Shown one piece after another: positions 17,484-26,273 of a stretch of DNA of 64,000 bases; position 1 is the stretch's first letter, and every line of letters begins with the position of its first letter. The stretch is from Chryseobacterium sp. StRB126 (lineage in GTDB: Bacteria > Bacteroidota > Bacteroidia > Flavobacteriales > Weeksellaceae): assembly GCF_000829375.1 (NCBI RefSeq), contig NZ_AP014624.1:248001-312000 (forward strand), in the 5' to 3' direction. Made by a program: the position numbers and the translations under genes. The notes under the pieces are model-generated. The model searched no databases. It was not told the DNA's origin and was given only the letters and a program-made list of their open reading frames with translations.

Positions 17484-17517
17484 AAAAGCCGATGGGATTT
17501 ATTTCATCGGTTTTTTT
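17484..17517 (+). terminator. Terminator after the KKDGTPDKRYK protein
   Basis: Stem around CCGATG/CATCGG (extended by A-T and G-T pairs), followed by T7. Confidence 0.8.
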
Positions 17518-17562
17518 ATACTTTCCTCTCTAAAAATGATTCCATAGTTGTCTACTTATTTA

Positions 17563-17570
17563 TAAATTTG
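17563..17570 (+). promoter_or_regulatory. Predicted -7 box TAAATTTG, 4 nt before the GH3 ATG
   Basis: Perfect TAnnTTTG ending at 17570; ATG is at 17575. Transcription would start at or next to the initiation codon, so the mRNA is probably leaderless. Confidence 0.6.
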
Positions 17571-17574
17571 AACC

Positions 17575-19074
17575 ATGTTAAACTTCTTCAAGAAAAACGC
17601 TGCGCTTATCTGGGCAAAAAAACATGTTCAAAAGGCGGAGGAATTCAAAAAAAATGCAGAAAAAAACCAAGAGGATCTATTGATTTCCCTTGTCACCACA
17701 GCTCAAAAAACACTTTTCGGGCGGGAACATGACTTTGAAAACATCCGTTCTGTAAAAGATTTTCAGGAAAGAGTTCCTGTGTCCGACTACGAAGATTTAA
17801 AACCTTACATTGAAAGAGTAAAAAGAGGACAGGGAAATATTCTTTGGACGGATACTCCTGAATATTTCGCGAAAACTTCAGGAACAACCTCTGGATCAAA
17901 ATACATTCCTATATCTAAAGAAGGAATGCCTTATCAGATTGCAGGAGCTCAAAGTGCTTTATTCCATTATATAAGCAAAAAGAACAGTGCGGATTTTGTT
18001 ACCGGAAAAATGATTTTTCTGCAGGGAAGTCCGGAACTGGAAGAAGTTTTTGGGATTAAAACCGGAAGATTATCCGGAATTGTAGCACATCATATTCCTA
18101 ATTATCTTCAGAAAAACAGATTGCCAAGCTGGGAAACCAACATCATGGAAGACTGGGAGGCGAAAGTAGACAAGATTGTTGAAGAAACAGAACATCAGGA
18201 CATGACCTTGATTTCAGGGATACCGCCTTGGCTTATTATGTATTTTGAGAAACTGACTGAGAAAAACGGAAAAAAAATAAAACAACTTTTCCCTAACCTG
18301 CAGCTTATCGTTACAGGTGGAGTAAATTATGAACCCTACCGTGATAAAATGGAAGATTTACTGGGTGGAAAAGTAGATATTATTCAAACCTTTCCTGCAT
18401 CTGAAGGATTCTTTGCATTTCAGGACGACTATACGAAGGAAGGACTTTTACTGCTAACCAACCATGGGATTTTCTATGAATTTATTCCATTGGAGGAATA
18501 TGGAAAACCCAATGCAAGAAGATTAACCCTAAAAGAAATTGAACTTAACAAAGATTATGCCCTGATTTTAACTACCAATTCAGGGCTATGGGCCTACTCC
18601 ATTGGTGATGTTGTGAGATTTATTGATAAAAATCCTTACAGGGTTCTGGTTAGCGGAAGAACCAAACATTTCACATCCGCATTCGGAGAACATGTAATTG
18701 CTTTTGAGGTAGAGGAAGCTCTGAAAACAACTCTAGAAAAATACCCGGCACAGATTACTGAATTCCATTTGGCACCGCAGGTTAATCCGAGTGAAGGTCT
18801 TCCTTATCATGAATGGCTGATTGAATTTGAAAAAGATCCTGCAAATGAGGAAGCATTCAGAAATGAGCTGGATCAGCAGCTTCGAAACAGAAACACCTAT
18901 TATGATGATCTGATTTCCGGAAATATTCTTCAAAAGCTTCATATTACAAAACTGAAGAAAAATGCCTTCCATGAATATGCAAAGTCTCAGGGTAAGCTGG
19001 GTGGACAGAATAAGACTCCACGATTAGCCAACGACAGAAATATCGCTGATTTATTAGAAATTTACAAATTTTAG
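17575..19074 (+). CDS. GH3-family (auxin-responsive promoter type) acyl-adenylating protein
   Basis: A 499-residue member of the GH3 family within the ANL adenylate-forming superfamily. Motifs: the ATP-binding P-loop AKTSGTTSGSKYIPIS at about residue 100-115, the acyl-site TFPASEGFFAFQ at about 280, YSIGDVVRF at about 343, and SGRTKHFTSAFGEH hinge. In plants GH3 enzymes join hormones to amino acids; bacterial members are widespread in Bacteroidota and their substrate is not known. Cytoplasmic, monocistronic, and with a -7 box 4 nt before its ATG. Confidence 0.88.
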   Translation: MLNFFKKNAALIWAKKHVQKAEEFKKNAEKNQEDLLISLVTTAQKTLFGREHDFENIRSVKDFQERVPVSDYEDLKPYIERVKRGQGNILWTDTPEYFAKTSGTTSGSKYIPISKEGMPYQIAGAQSALFHYISKKNSADFVTGKMIFLQGSPELEEVFGIKTGRLSGIVAHHIPNYLQKNRLPSWETNIMEDWEAKVDKIVEETEHQDMTLISGIPPWLIMYFEKLTEKNGKKIKQLFPNLQLIVTGGVNYEPYRDKMEDLLGGKVDIIQTFPASEGFFAFQDDYTKEGLLLLTNHGIFYEFIPLEEYGKPNARRLTLKEIELNKDYALILTTNSGLWAYSIGDVVRFIDKNPYRVLVSGRTKHFTSAFGEHVIAFEVEEALKTTLEKYPAQITEFHLAPQVNPSEGLPYHEWLIEFEKDPANEEAFRNELDQQLRNRNTYYDDLISGNILQKLHITKLKKNAFHEYAKSQGKLGGQNKTPRLANDRNIADLLEIYKF

Positions 19075-19117
19075 AGATATTTTTTCAATTCCAAAAACGT
19101 ATATTCGAAAAAAATTA

Positions 19118-19125
19118 TAAATTTG
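19118..19125 (+). promoter_or_regulatory. Predicted -7 box TAAATTTG for the 19144 lipoprotein
   Basis: Perfect TAnnTTTG, 18 nt before ATG 19144. Confidence 0.55.
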
Positions 19126-19143
19126 AAAAACTAAACGAAAATA

Positions 19144-19506
19144 ATGAAAGCATCTGTACTGTTGAAATCGTCTTTATTAACGTCTTTATTTGTGATTACA
19201 TCTTGCGCTACTACAAAATACAGCGAAGATATTTCAAAAAACAACTATTCCAATCTGGAAGCCGGAAAAGTTTACAAAGTTACCATGAGAGACGGGTCTC
19301 CGAAACAAAAAATATTATTCAGAAACATTGTTGGAGATAATCTTGTAGGCACAGCTGGAAAAAAAGACAGTACAGAGGTAATTATTCCTAAGTCTAATGT
19401 TGCAGCTGTGAAAGACAGAAGGAAGGCAAGAATTGCGGCAGGTGCCACGATTATCGGAGCGGCAGGAGTTGCTGCTATTGTACTTAGTTCTTCAAGAGCA
19501 GACTAA
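19144..19506 (+). CDS. Small lipoprotein with C-terminal hydrophobic segment
   Basis: A 120-residue protein. Lipobox VITSC with Cys21, then ATTKYSEDISKN. The centre (GKVYKVTMRDGSPKQKILFRNIVGDNLVG) looks like a small SH3/Sm-like beta fold and resembles short flavobacterial lipoproteins. The C-terminus has a 19-residue Ala/Gly/Ile-rich segment (AAGATIIGAAGVAAIVLSS) that could cross a membrane. Function unknown. Followed by a terminator that runs directly into the MFS gene. Confidence 0.7.
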   Translation: MKASVLLKSSLLTSLFVITSCATTKYSEDISKNNYSNLEAGKVYKVTMRDGSPKQKILFRNIVGDNLVGTAGKKDSTEVIIPKSNVAAVKDRRKARIAAGATIIGAAGVAAIVLSSSRAD

Positions 19507-19562
19507 AATAGATTTTATCTTTTGATATATATTCAATATATCTGTTAAAAAATGATATACAG

Positions 19563-19594
19563 ATAGCCTTAAATAAATTTTTAGGGCTATTTTT
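19563..19594 (+). terminator. Terminator after the lipoprotein, overlapping the MFS promoter
   Basis: Stem ATAGCCTTAA/TTAGGGCTAT (one G-T pair), 8-nt loop, T5 tract. Its T-tract is also part of the TATTTTTG box of the next gene. Confidence 0.75.
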
Positions 19595-19595
19595 G
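19588..19595 (+). promoter_or_regulatory. Predicted -7 box TATTTTTG inside a terminator, 3 nt before the MFS ATG
   Basis: Perfect TAnnTTTG at 19588-19595; ATG at 19599. It uses the last stem bases and the T-run of the terminator at 19563-19594. Confidence 0.45.
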
Positions 19596-19598
19596 TTC

Positions 19599-20834
19599 AT
19601 GATTTCCTTTATCCCCTTACAAACTTTACAAAATATTGAGTTCAGAAATCTTCTTACCGGGAGATTTTTTATTGTTTTAGCCTTCAGAATGCTTGCCACT
19701 TTATTAGGATGGTGGGTATATCAATTAACCAAAGATCCTTTTTCAATTGGTCTTATCGGACTTTCGGAGGTTATTCCTGCCGTAAGCTGTGCCCTGTATG
19801 CAGGACATGTTATTGATATGAATGAAAAAAAGAGGCTGTTGCTCATCTGCAATTACGCTTATATTTTTCTGATCGGGCTTCTTTTAATTCCGGCTTTCTT
19901 CAACGTACAAATGCATTTTACAGGGCACGAGGTCACTTACTATATTTATGGAGTTATATTCTTTACAGGAATCGCAAGAGCCTTTATCGGTCCTATTGTT
20001 CCTTCTATGATTCCTAAAATTGTAAAGAAAGAGAACCTTCCGAATGCAGTCACCCTTAATCAGGCTACATTCCTTATCTCTTCTGTATGTGGGCACGCCA
20101 TAGGCGGACTTCTTATCGGATATATTGGAGTACCATGGACACTGGTTGCAATTTTATCACTGATATTTATTGCCTCTCTGTTTTTCTGGCAGCTCAATAA
20201 ACAATATTCAGAATATAAAAAAGAGACTGTAAATGTTGTGGAGAGCATGCGTGAAGGGATCTCCTATATCTTTAAGACAAAGGAAATTCTGGGAGCCTTA
20301 TGCTTAGACATGTTTGCTGTACTTTTTGGAGGTGCCGTAGCAATGATCCCTGTATTTGCAACAGACATCCTGAATTCAGGAGCAGAAGGTTTCGGGTTAC
20401 TGAATGCTGCTTCTGATATTGGTTCTATGTGCATCATTACTCTTTTATCTATTGTTCCTTTACGAAAAAACCAAGGAAAAATACTTCTTGCAGTTGTTAC
20501 AGGGTTTGGAATCTGTATTATTGGATTTGGGTTATCCAAACTTTACTGGCTTTCATTTATGTTCCTGGTCTTAAGCGGAATGCTTGACGGTATTTCTGTA
20601 GTGATCCGAGGAACGATTGTACAACTTAAAACACCTGACCATATAAGAGGACGTGTATTGAGTGTGAATTCCATATTCATCATGTCCAGCAATGAAATGG
20701 GACAATTTGAAAGTGGATTAATGGCTAAAGTATTGGGGGTGGTTCGTTCTGTAGTATTTGGTGGATGCATGACCGTTCTGATTGCTCTAATTGTTGGAAG
20801 CACTAACTCAAAGCTAAGAAAGATGCAATATTAA
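19599..20834 (+). CDS. MFS transporter, EntS-like exporter family
   Basis: A 411-residue inner-membrane protein with about 12 hydrophobic helices. ATG 19599 is preferred to the TTG six bases earlier. It has the family start NIEFRNLLTGRFFIVLAFRM, YQLTKDPFSIGLIG, the loop GHVIDMNEKKRLLLI (motif A-like between TM2 and TM3), and DHIRGRVLSVNSIFIMSSNEMGQFESG near the end, as in MFS_3 / transmembrane secretion effector proteins such as the enterobactin exporter EntS. Substrate unknown; no siderophore synthesis genes are in the window. Alone between two terminators. Confidence 0.85.
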   Translation: MISFIPLQTLQNIEFRNLLTGRFFIVLAFRMLATLLGWWVYQLTKDPFSIGLIGLSEVIPAVSCALYAGHVIDMNEKKRLLLICNYAYIFLIGLLLIPAFFNVQMHFTGHEVTYYIYGVIFFTGIARAFIGPIVPSMIPKIVKKENLPNAVTLNQATFLISSVCGHAIGGLLIGYIGVPWTLVAILSLIFIASLFFWQLNKQYSEYKKETVNVVESMREGISYIFKTKEILGALCLDMFAVLFGGAVAMIPVFATDILNSGAEGFGLLNAASDIGSMCIITLLSIVPLRKNQGKILLAVVTGFGICIIGFGLSKLYWLSFMFLVLSGMLDGISVVIRGTIVQLKTPDHIRGRVLSVNSIFIMSSNEMGQFESGLMAKVLGVVRSVVFGGCMTVLIALIVGSTNSKLRKMQY

Positions 20835-20891
20835 TAAACTTATTACCAATTGATTTAAAAACACCTAAATCAATTAAAATTAAATATATAC

Positions 20892-20930
20892 AAAATAAGG
20901 ATAGAAGATTTTTTATCCTTATTTTCATTT
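20892..20930 (+). terminator. Terminator after the MFS gene
   Basis: A 12-bp stem AAAATAAGGATA/TATCCTTATTTT, 10-nt loop, followed by a T-rich stretch. Confidence 0.8.
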
Positions 20931-21108
20931 TATACCTTATTTATTGTAAAACAACCCACCATTCCTATTTCAAATCAAAAACCCCAAACACTCTTCTATT
21001 GCAATCTTCACATATTACAACTTAACAACAGAAATACAGTATTATAAAACAAGAATACATATTATTTAAATATATATCAAAATACATCATCAAACATTAA
21101 TAATTTCA

Positions 21109-21116
21109 TATATTTG
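21109..21116 (+). promoter_or_regulatory. Predicted -7 box TATATTTG for the 21134 gene
   Basis: Perfect TAnnTTTG, 17 nt before ATG 21134. The upstream 170 bp are A/T-rich and hold no other feature. Confidence 0.55.
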
Positions 21117-21133
21117 CTACAAATATCCTCTTT

Positions 21134-21730
21134 ATGAATAAAATTTTATTTATTTTAAGCTTTTTCGTGACCGGTTTCTGGGCAAGCGCTCAAACTTTCA
21201 CCGACAAAGCATTACAACAAAGCGCTTCACAGCTCAACACCACCAACACCGAAGGTGATTACGACAAACTATTTAAGAAATTCACAGAAACTAACACTTC
21301 TGAAAAATGGCATGCTTTTTATTATGCCGCTGTTTCTATGTATCTTAAAGCGGAACTTTTATCAAAAAAATCCACTGCTTCAGCTATTCCTGCAAGTGTT
21401 ACAGCAGAAAAATTTGCTCTTGGGGGGTCACTTTCCCAACCTGACAATCTGGAAAACAACATTCTTCTAGGGCTCATTACATTACAGAGCATACAATTAG
21501 GAGTGTACAATGATCCGGCAAAAGCAACACAAGAGGTTTCAAAATATATTGCGAAAGCAGAAAGTTCTGATCCGAACAATCCAAGATTAGCGATCCTAAA
21601 AGCAAAATCAGCTGAAAAATCTGGTAACACGACCGAAGCTGAAGCTCAATATCAAAAAGCTGCAACAGGATTCACAACCTTGAGCTCTGTACCTGGATGG
21701 GGTAAGCAACTTATCCCTGGAAATAAATAA
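21134..21730 (+). CDS. Secreted TPR-like protein of unknown function
   Basis: A 198-residue protein with signal peptide (ILFILSFFVTGFWASAQ). The mature part is alpha-helical: KWHAFYYAAVSMYLKAELL and DPNNPRLAILKAKSAEKSGNTTEAEAQYQKA look like TPR helices with typical small/aromatic spacing. Probably periplasmic. It lies 37 nt before the first T9SS type B gene and may be expressed with it. No specific family recognised. Confidence 0.7.
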   Translation: MNKILFILSFFVTGFWASAQTFTDKALQQSASQLNTTNTEGDYDKLFKKFTETNTSEKWHAFYYAAVSMYLKAELLSKKSTASAIPASVTAEKFALGGSLSQPDNLENNILLGLITLQSIQLGVYNDPAKATQEVSKYIAKAESSDPNNPRLAILKAKSAEKSGNTTEAEAQYQKAATGFTTLSSVPGWGKQLIPGNK

Positions 21731-21767
21731 TTTACTTTAAGTATTCAATTTTAAATCGGTCAAAAAA

Positions 21768-23867
21768 ATGAAAAAATATCTACTGATTTTTCTAATTTTC
21801 ATCACCCAAATGGTTTTTGCACAACAGGACTGTATCACTGCTATCCCTATATGCAGCGACGCAGAAATCTCATTAAAACCTAATGGAAGCGGAAGTGTAA
21901 AAGAAGGAAGCGGTTGTTTAAGCAGCGAAAGTAACTCTATCTGGTTTACCTTCAGCATACAAACAGCAGGAACATTAACCTTCCTTATTACCCCTATGGG
22001 ACCCAACGCTTACGACATTGATTATGATTTCGCATTATATGGACCCAATCACGACTGTAACAACATCAGAGAGCTCCCTTTAAGATGCTCCTATGCCGGA
22101 ATGAGCAACTTAATAAGCAGACCTCTTACCGGTCTTAGTATGACCGCCACAGACACCACAGAAGACGGCGGTGGAATTGGCTTTGTAAAATATATTGATG
22201 TACTTCCGGGACAAGTATATCATTTGCTTTTAAACAACTATTCCGCTGAAATTGCACCTTTTAAATTAAGCTTTGGCGGAACAGCAACATTGCTTACCCC
22301 ATTCGATAATAATTCATTAAAAATTTACCAACCCTTCCCATTCTTAAAACCTGGTGCAAAAAATGATGGAGATATTGACATTTGTGGCAATCCTGTAACT
22401 TTTGATTTTGCGACCCTATCAAATCACATCAGAAATAACAATCCAAATTTTATTATAAAATATTATCGCAGTGCAGCTGATGCAGCAAGTGATTATGATC
22501 CTATAACAACCCCTATTCCCGTTAATACGACTACTAAATACACCTATTCTATTTCTTATGCTGACCCTACTAAGCCTGTTACCTTTTTAAATCAATGTAG
22601 GGAATTTGGAGATATCAGGTTTTTTGACAGATCATTCAAACTGACTCCTGGAGAACTCACTTCATGTAGTAACAATAACTCCGGAACAGCTTTATATGAC
22701 TTATCATCAGCTGATATAGGACTAACTCCTAACCTTAATGTAAAGTACTATCCTTCAATGTATGATCTCGATCATGTCATCAATGAAATAACCAATCCTT
22801 ATCAATATGTTTCTGCAGAGGGATCAGTCTTTGTAAAAGCAACCAATGAATATGGATGTATTACGATTACTGAAATTAAATTAAAATTCCACCCACTGGT
22901 AAAAGCTCTTCCTGACCCTACAATAACCGAGTGCCACCTGGAAACAAATCCTTCTATGGGGATGTTCAATCTTGACAACGCTCCCATTACCGTACCAGCT
23001 GACGGCACGAAGAAAAAATACTACCCTTCAATGGCTGATGCAGTAGATGCTACCAATGAAATAACTAATTATAAAACCTATATGGCACCTAATGGCGTAG
23101 TATATGTAAGAGTATATGATGACCTTGGATGCTTCACTGTTGCTAAAATAACACTTCAGGTACTTCCTCCGGTAAAATCCAGCGTACTTAAAGATAAAAT
23201 CATCTGTATGGAAGATAAAACCACACTGGATGCAGGGCCTGGATTCAAAAAATACGAATGGAGCACCGGAGCAACTACTCAAAGCATCAGTGATGTAGGG
23301 GTAGGAACATACTGGGTAAAACTAACATCTAAAGTTCAAGAATGTACTACCACTCAAACTGTAAAAGTATATCCTGCTGAACAGCCGGTTATCTCCAGTA
23401 TTGATGTATCTACTACAAACATCACTGTAAATGTAATAGGCGGAACTCCTGACTATAAATACTCCATAGACAATGTTGTATGGCAGGATTCTAATGTATT
23501 TAACGATGTCCCAAGAGGTAATTATAAGATATATGTAAAAGACGCCTACGATTGTGATCCTATCATCATTGAAGCAATAGTTCCTAATATTGTAAATGTT
23601 ATTACACCTAACGGAGACGGTATCAATGATGTTCTTGATTATTCTGCAATTGCAGGTAAGCAAAACCTTACATTGAATATTTTCGACAGATATGGCGTAA
23701 AAATCCACCAGGCTGATAAATCTAACGGATACAAATGGGACGGAACCATTGCAGGTAAGAAAATACCTACGGGCACTTACTGGTATTCTTTAACATGGAA
23801 CGAGAATAACAGCAAGAAAACTCCATTCAAATTCTCAGGATGGATCATTGTGAAAAACAGAGAGTAA
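21768..23867 (+). CDS. T9SS type B sorting domain protein (surface adhesin-like)
   Basis: A 699-residue secreted protein. Signal peptide 1-18 (LLIFLIFITQMVFAQ). Residues about 20-175 form a beta-rich domain with ESNSIWFTFSIQTAGTLTF. Two repeats follow with the pattern C-N/T-GxxxxDL-KYYPSxxDxxxxxNEIT-VYVR-GC, at about residues 300-385 and 386-465. Next come an Ig-like unit (DKIICMEDKTTLDAGPGF, YEWSTGATTQSI), a further Ig-like unit, and the C-terminal sorting domain beginning ITPNGDGINDVLDYS with FDRYGVKIHQADK and GTYWYSLTWN. Type B domains direct export by T9SS and surface attachment or release. Paralogous to the two lectin proteins 2.4 kb downstream. Confidence 0.88.
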   Translation: MKKYLLIFLIFITQMVFAQQDCITAIPICSDAEISLKPNGSGSVKEGSGCLSSESNSIWFTFSIQTAGTLTFLITPMGPNAYDIDYDFALYGPNHDCNNIRELPLRCSYAGMSNLISRPLTGLSMTATDTTEDGGGIGFVKYIDVLPGQVYHLLLNNYSAEIAPFKLSFGGTATLLTPFDNNSLKIYQPFPFLKPGAKNDGDIDICGNPVTFDFATLSNHIRNNNPNFIIKYYRSAADAASDYDPITTPIPVNTTTKYTYSISYADPTKPVTFLNQCREFGDIRFFDRSFKLTPGELTSCSNNNSGTALYDLSSADIGLTPNLNVKYYPSMYDLDHVINEITNPYQYVSAEGSVFVKATNEYGCITITEIKLKFHPLVKALPDPTITECHLETNPSMGMFNLDNAPITVPADGTKKKYYPSMADAVDATNEITNYKTYMAPNGVVYVRVYDDLGCFTVAKITLQVLPPVKSSVLKDKIICMEDKTTLDAGPGFKKYEWSTGATTQSISDVGVGTYWVKLTSKVQECTTTQTVKVYPAEQPVISSIDVSTTNITVNVIGGTPDYKYSIDNVVWQDSNVFNDVPRGNYKIYVKDAYDCDPIIIEAIVPNIVNVITPNGDGINDVLDYSAIAGKQNLTLNIFDRYGVKIHQADKSNGYKWDGTIAGKKIPTGTYWYSLTWNENNSKKTPFKFSGWIIVKNRE

Positions 23868-23886
23868 CCTCTCAATCATATCATAG

Positions 23887-23918
23887 AAAATCACCTCAAT
23901 TGAGGTGATTTTTTTTAT
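23887..23918 (+). terminator. Terminator after the first T9SS type B gene
   Basis: A 13-bp perfect palindrome AAAATCACCTCAA/TTGAGGTGATTTT with T-run extending to 23916. Confidence 0.85.
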
Positions 23919-24007
23919 CAACATACCCAATCCCCTATTAACCGCATTTTCACAAAGACTGCTAATAATTTGTTGAATACTATTTTTTAAATATTTTTTA
24001 AATAAGC

Positions 24008-24015
24008 TATCTTTG
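24008..24015 (+). promoter_or_regulatory. Predicted -7 box TATCTTTG, 4 nt before the dnaB ATG
   Basis: Perfect TAnnTTTG; ATG begins at 24020, so the dnaB mRNA is predicted to be leaderless. Confidence 0.6.
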
Positions 24016-24019
24016 CACC

Positions 24020-25609
24020 ATGGCGCAGAAAGAAACATTATCATCCCTTACCCACGGAAACTTTGCAAAAGAGCTGTCTATTGCGGATGGGAAAATGCCT
24101 CCTAATGCAGTGGACTTCGAAAGACTTGTTATCGGAACTTTTTTGATTGACAAAAAAGGTCTTGACCATTCCATTGACCTCCTTACTCCGGAAGTATTTT
24201 ACGATCCCAGACACCAGGTTATTTTTTCTACTATCTTAAAACTTTATGAAGGTAATCATCCGGTAGATTTAATGACCATTATCCAAGATCTTAAAAAAGA
24301 GGACAAATTAAGCCAGGCAGGGGGAGATCATTATATCATTGACCTTACCATGGGAGTAAGTTCATCTGCCCATATTGAATATCACGTTCGTGTTATTCTT
24401 GAAAAATATATTTTAAGAAGTCTTATTAATGTTTCAGCGAATGTAATTGATTCTTCCTATAAAGAATCAACCGATGTATTTGAACTTCTGGATAAAGCGG
24501 AACAGTCTTTCTTTGAGATTACCAACGGAACGATAAAAAAAGGGTTTGATACTGCCAACTCATTGGTAAAACAAGCGATTGACACCATTAAATCTTTAAA
24601 GGACAAACAAGGACTTTCAGGGGTTCCTTCAGGATTCCGGGATGTAGATAAAGAAACCGGAGGCTGGCAAAATTCTGACCTTATTATCATTGCAGCACGT
24701 CCCGCGATGGGAAAAACCGCATTCCTTCTTTCGATGGCAAGAAATATTGCCGTAGGTCACAAAATCCCAATGGCTTTATTCTCTCTCGAGATGGCTTCGG
24801 TACAGCTTATCACCAGGATGATTGCTTCTGAAACAAGAATTTCATCCGAAAAATTAAGAAAAGGAACGCTTGACGACGAAGAATGGCAAAGATTATTCTC
24901 CAACGTATCCGAACTGGAAAATGCTCCTTTATATATTGACGAAACTCCATCACTTTCCATTTTCGACTTCCGTGCAAAATGCCGAAGACTGGTAATGCAA
25001 CACGGAGTAAGACTGATAATGGTTGACTACCTTCAGCTGATGACCGCTGGCAGCAGTGGAAAAGGAGTTGGAAACCGTGAACAGGAAATTTCCATGATCT
25101 CCCGTTCATTAAAAGCAATTGCAAAAGAATTGAATGTTCCCGTAATTGCTCTTTCCCAGCTTTCCCGTAGTGTGGAAACACGTCCCGGAAAAAGACCTCA
25201 GCTTTCAGATCTAAGGGAATCCGGAGCAATTGAGCAGGATGCGGATATTGTATCTTTCATTTTCAGACCGGAGTATTATAAAATCACCGTTTGGGATAAT
25301 GATGAGGAAGGACAGGAAACTTCTACAGAAAACCAAGCCGAATTAATTATTGCAAAACACAGAAATGGCGCTACAGCTGATGTGAGATTATCTTTCTTAA
25401 AACATTTTGCAAAATTCGGTGATATTGAAGCTGCCCTTGACGGCGGTATGGGAGGCGGCTATCCATCGAACTTTGGTGAGCCTAGTGGTTTTGACAAAAT
25501 CAAAACAACGATTCAACCTGGAGCAGCATTTGATCTTCCGGACAGTTCTAAACTTTCAGGATCTTCTATGAATGATTTTGATGATGATGATGATGATTTC
25601 CCGTTTTAA
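24020..25609 (+). CDS. dnaB: Replicative DNA helicase DnaB
   Basis: A 529-residue hexameric helicase of the replication fork. The N-terminal primase-interacting domain begins at MPPNAVDFERLVIGTFLID (about residue 26). The RecA-like domain has Walker A AARPAMGKTAFLLS at about 228-241, Walker B in LIMVDYLQLM, and the QLSRSVETRPGKRPQLSDLRESGAIEQDAD block. The C-terminus ends with a glycine-rich linker and an acidic tail of consecutive Asp residues (NDFDDDDDDFPF), a feature like the acidic tails that contact partners in replication proteins. No intein. 24 nt before rnhA, so probably co-transcribed. Confidence 0.97.
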   Translation: MAQKETLSSLTHGNFAKELSIADGKMPPNAVDFERLVIGTFLIDKKGLDHSIDLLTPEVFYDPRHQVIFSTILKLYEGNHPVDLMTIIQDLKKEDKLSQAGGDHYIIDLTMGVSSSAHIEYHVRVILEKYILRSLINVSANVIDSSYKESTDVFELLDKAEQSFFEITNGTIKKGFDTANSLVKQAIDTIKSLKDKQGLSGVPSGFRDVDKETGGWQNSDLIIIAARPAMGKTAFLLSMARNIAVGHKIPMALFSLEMASVQLITRMIASETRISSEKLRKGTLDDEEWQRLFSNVSELENAPLYIDETPSLSIFDFRAKCRRLVMQHGVRLIMVDYLQLMTAGSSGKGVGNREQEISMISRSLKAIAKELNVPVIALSQLSRSVETRPGKRPQLSDLRESGAIEQDADIVSFIFRPEYYKITVWDNDEEGQETSTENQAELIIAKHRNGATADVRLSFLKHFAKFGDIEAALDGGMGGGYPSNFGEPSGFDKIKTTIQPGAAFDLPDSSKLSGSSMNDFDDDDDDFPF

Positions 25610-25633
25610 ATAATTCAATTTTATAAAACAGAT

Positions 25634-26110
25634 TTGAAAATCGAAATTTATACAGACGGTGCATGCAGTGGAAATCCCGGAAAAGGGGGATATGGAATTC
25701 TTATGCGCGTTCCTGAAAAAAATTATCAGAAAACTTTTTCTAAAGGCTTCCGAAAAACCACCAACAACAGAATGGAACTCCTTGCTGTAATTTCTGCTCT
25801 GGAAAAACTAAAATCTACAGAAAACGACATTCATGTTTATACAGACAGTAAATATGTAGCGGATGCTGTTAATCAGAATTGGATTACCGGATGGATTAAA
25901 CGAGGCTGGAAAAATGTAAAAAACCCTGATCTCTGGAAAAAATTCATTGAGTTGTACAACCAACACAAACCTACTATGCACTGGGTAAAGGGACACGCAG
26001 GCCATTTCGAAAATGAACTTTGCGACAAACTAGCAGTAGCAGCTGCCAGCTCTCCCAATCTTGAAATTGATACTTATTTTGAAGGATTGGATAGCAATTC
26101 TCTCTTTTAA
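25634..26110 (+). CDS. rnhA: Ribonuclease HI, TTG start
   Basis: A 158-residue enzyme that cuts RNA in RNA:DNA hybrids. The reading begins at TTG 25634 (MKIEIYTDGACSGNPGKGG); there is no ATG or GTG between the dnaB stop and the conserved first strand, so TTG is the only possible start. Catalytic acids: Asp8 in YTDGAC, Glu in NNRMELLAV (about residue 48), Asp in YTDSKYVADA (about 71), and the C-terminal GHAGHFENELCD with His and Asp. Closely follows dnaB, which fits a replication pair removing Okazaki primers and R-loops. Confidence 0.96.
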   Translation: MKIEIYTDGACSGNPGKGGYGILMRVPEKNYQKTFSKGFRKTTNNRMELLAVISALEKLKSTENDIHVYTDSKYVADAVNQNWITGWIKRGWKNVKNPDLWKKFIELYNQHKPTMHWVKGHAGHFENELCDKLAVAAASSPNLEIDTYFEGLDSNSLF

Positions 26111-26273
26111 TTTAATTAATACAAATCCGAAATAACGCGTACATCTTTCACTACTTTATCATAATAAATATTATTTTTTGAATAATAATTAATTTTTTTA
26201 ACAAAATTAACACAAAATAACCATTTATTACTTAGGATTTAATATATTTACCATGAATTAAATTCTCAGTGAA

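Noticed and set aside
21768..23867. Classical SusCD/PUL glycan locus around the T9SS lectin genes
   Set aside because: No SusD homologue, glycoside hydrolase or extracytoplasmic sigma/anti-sigma pair is nearby.
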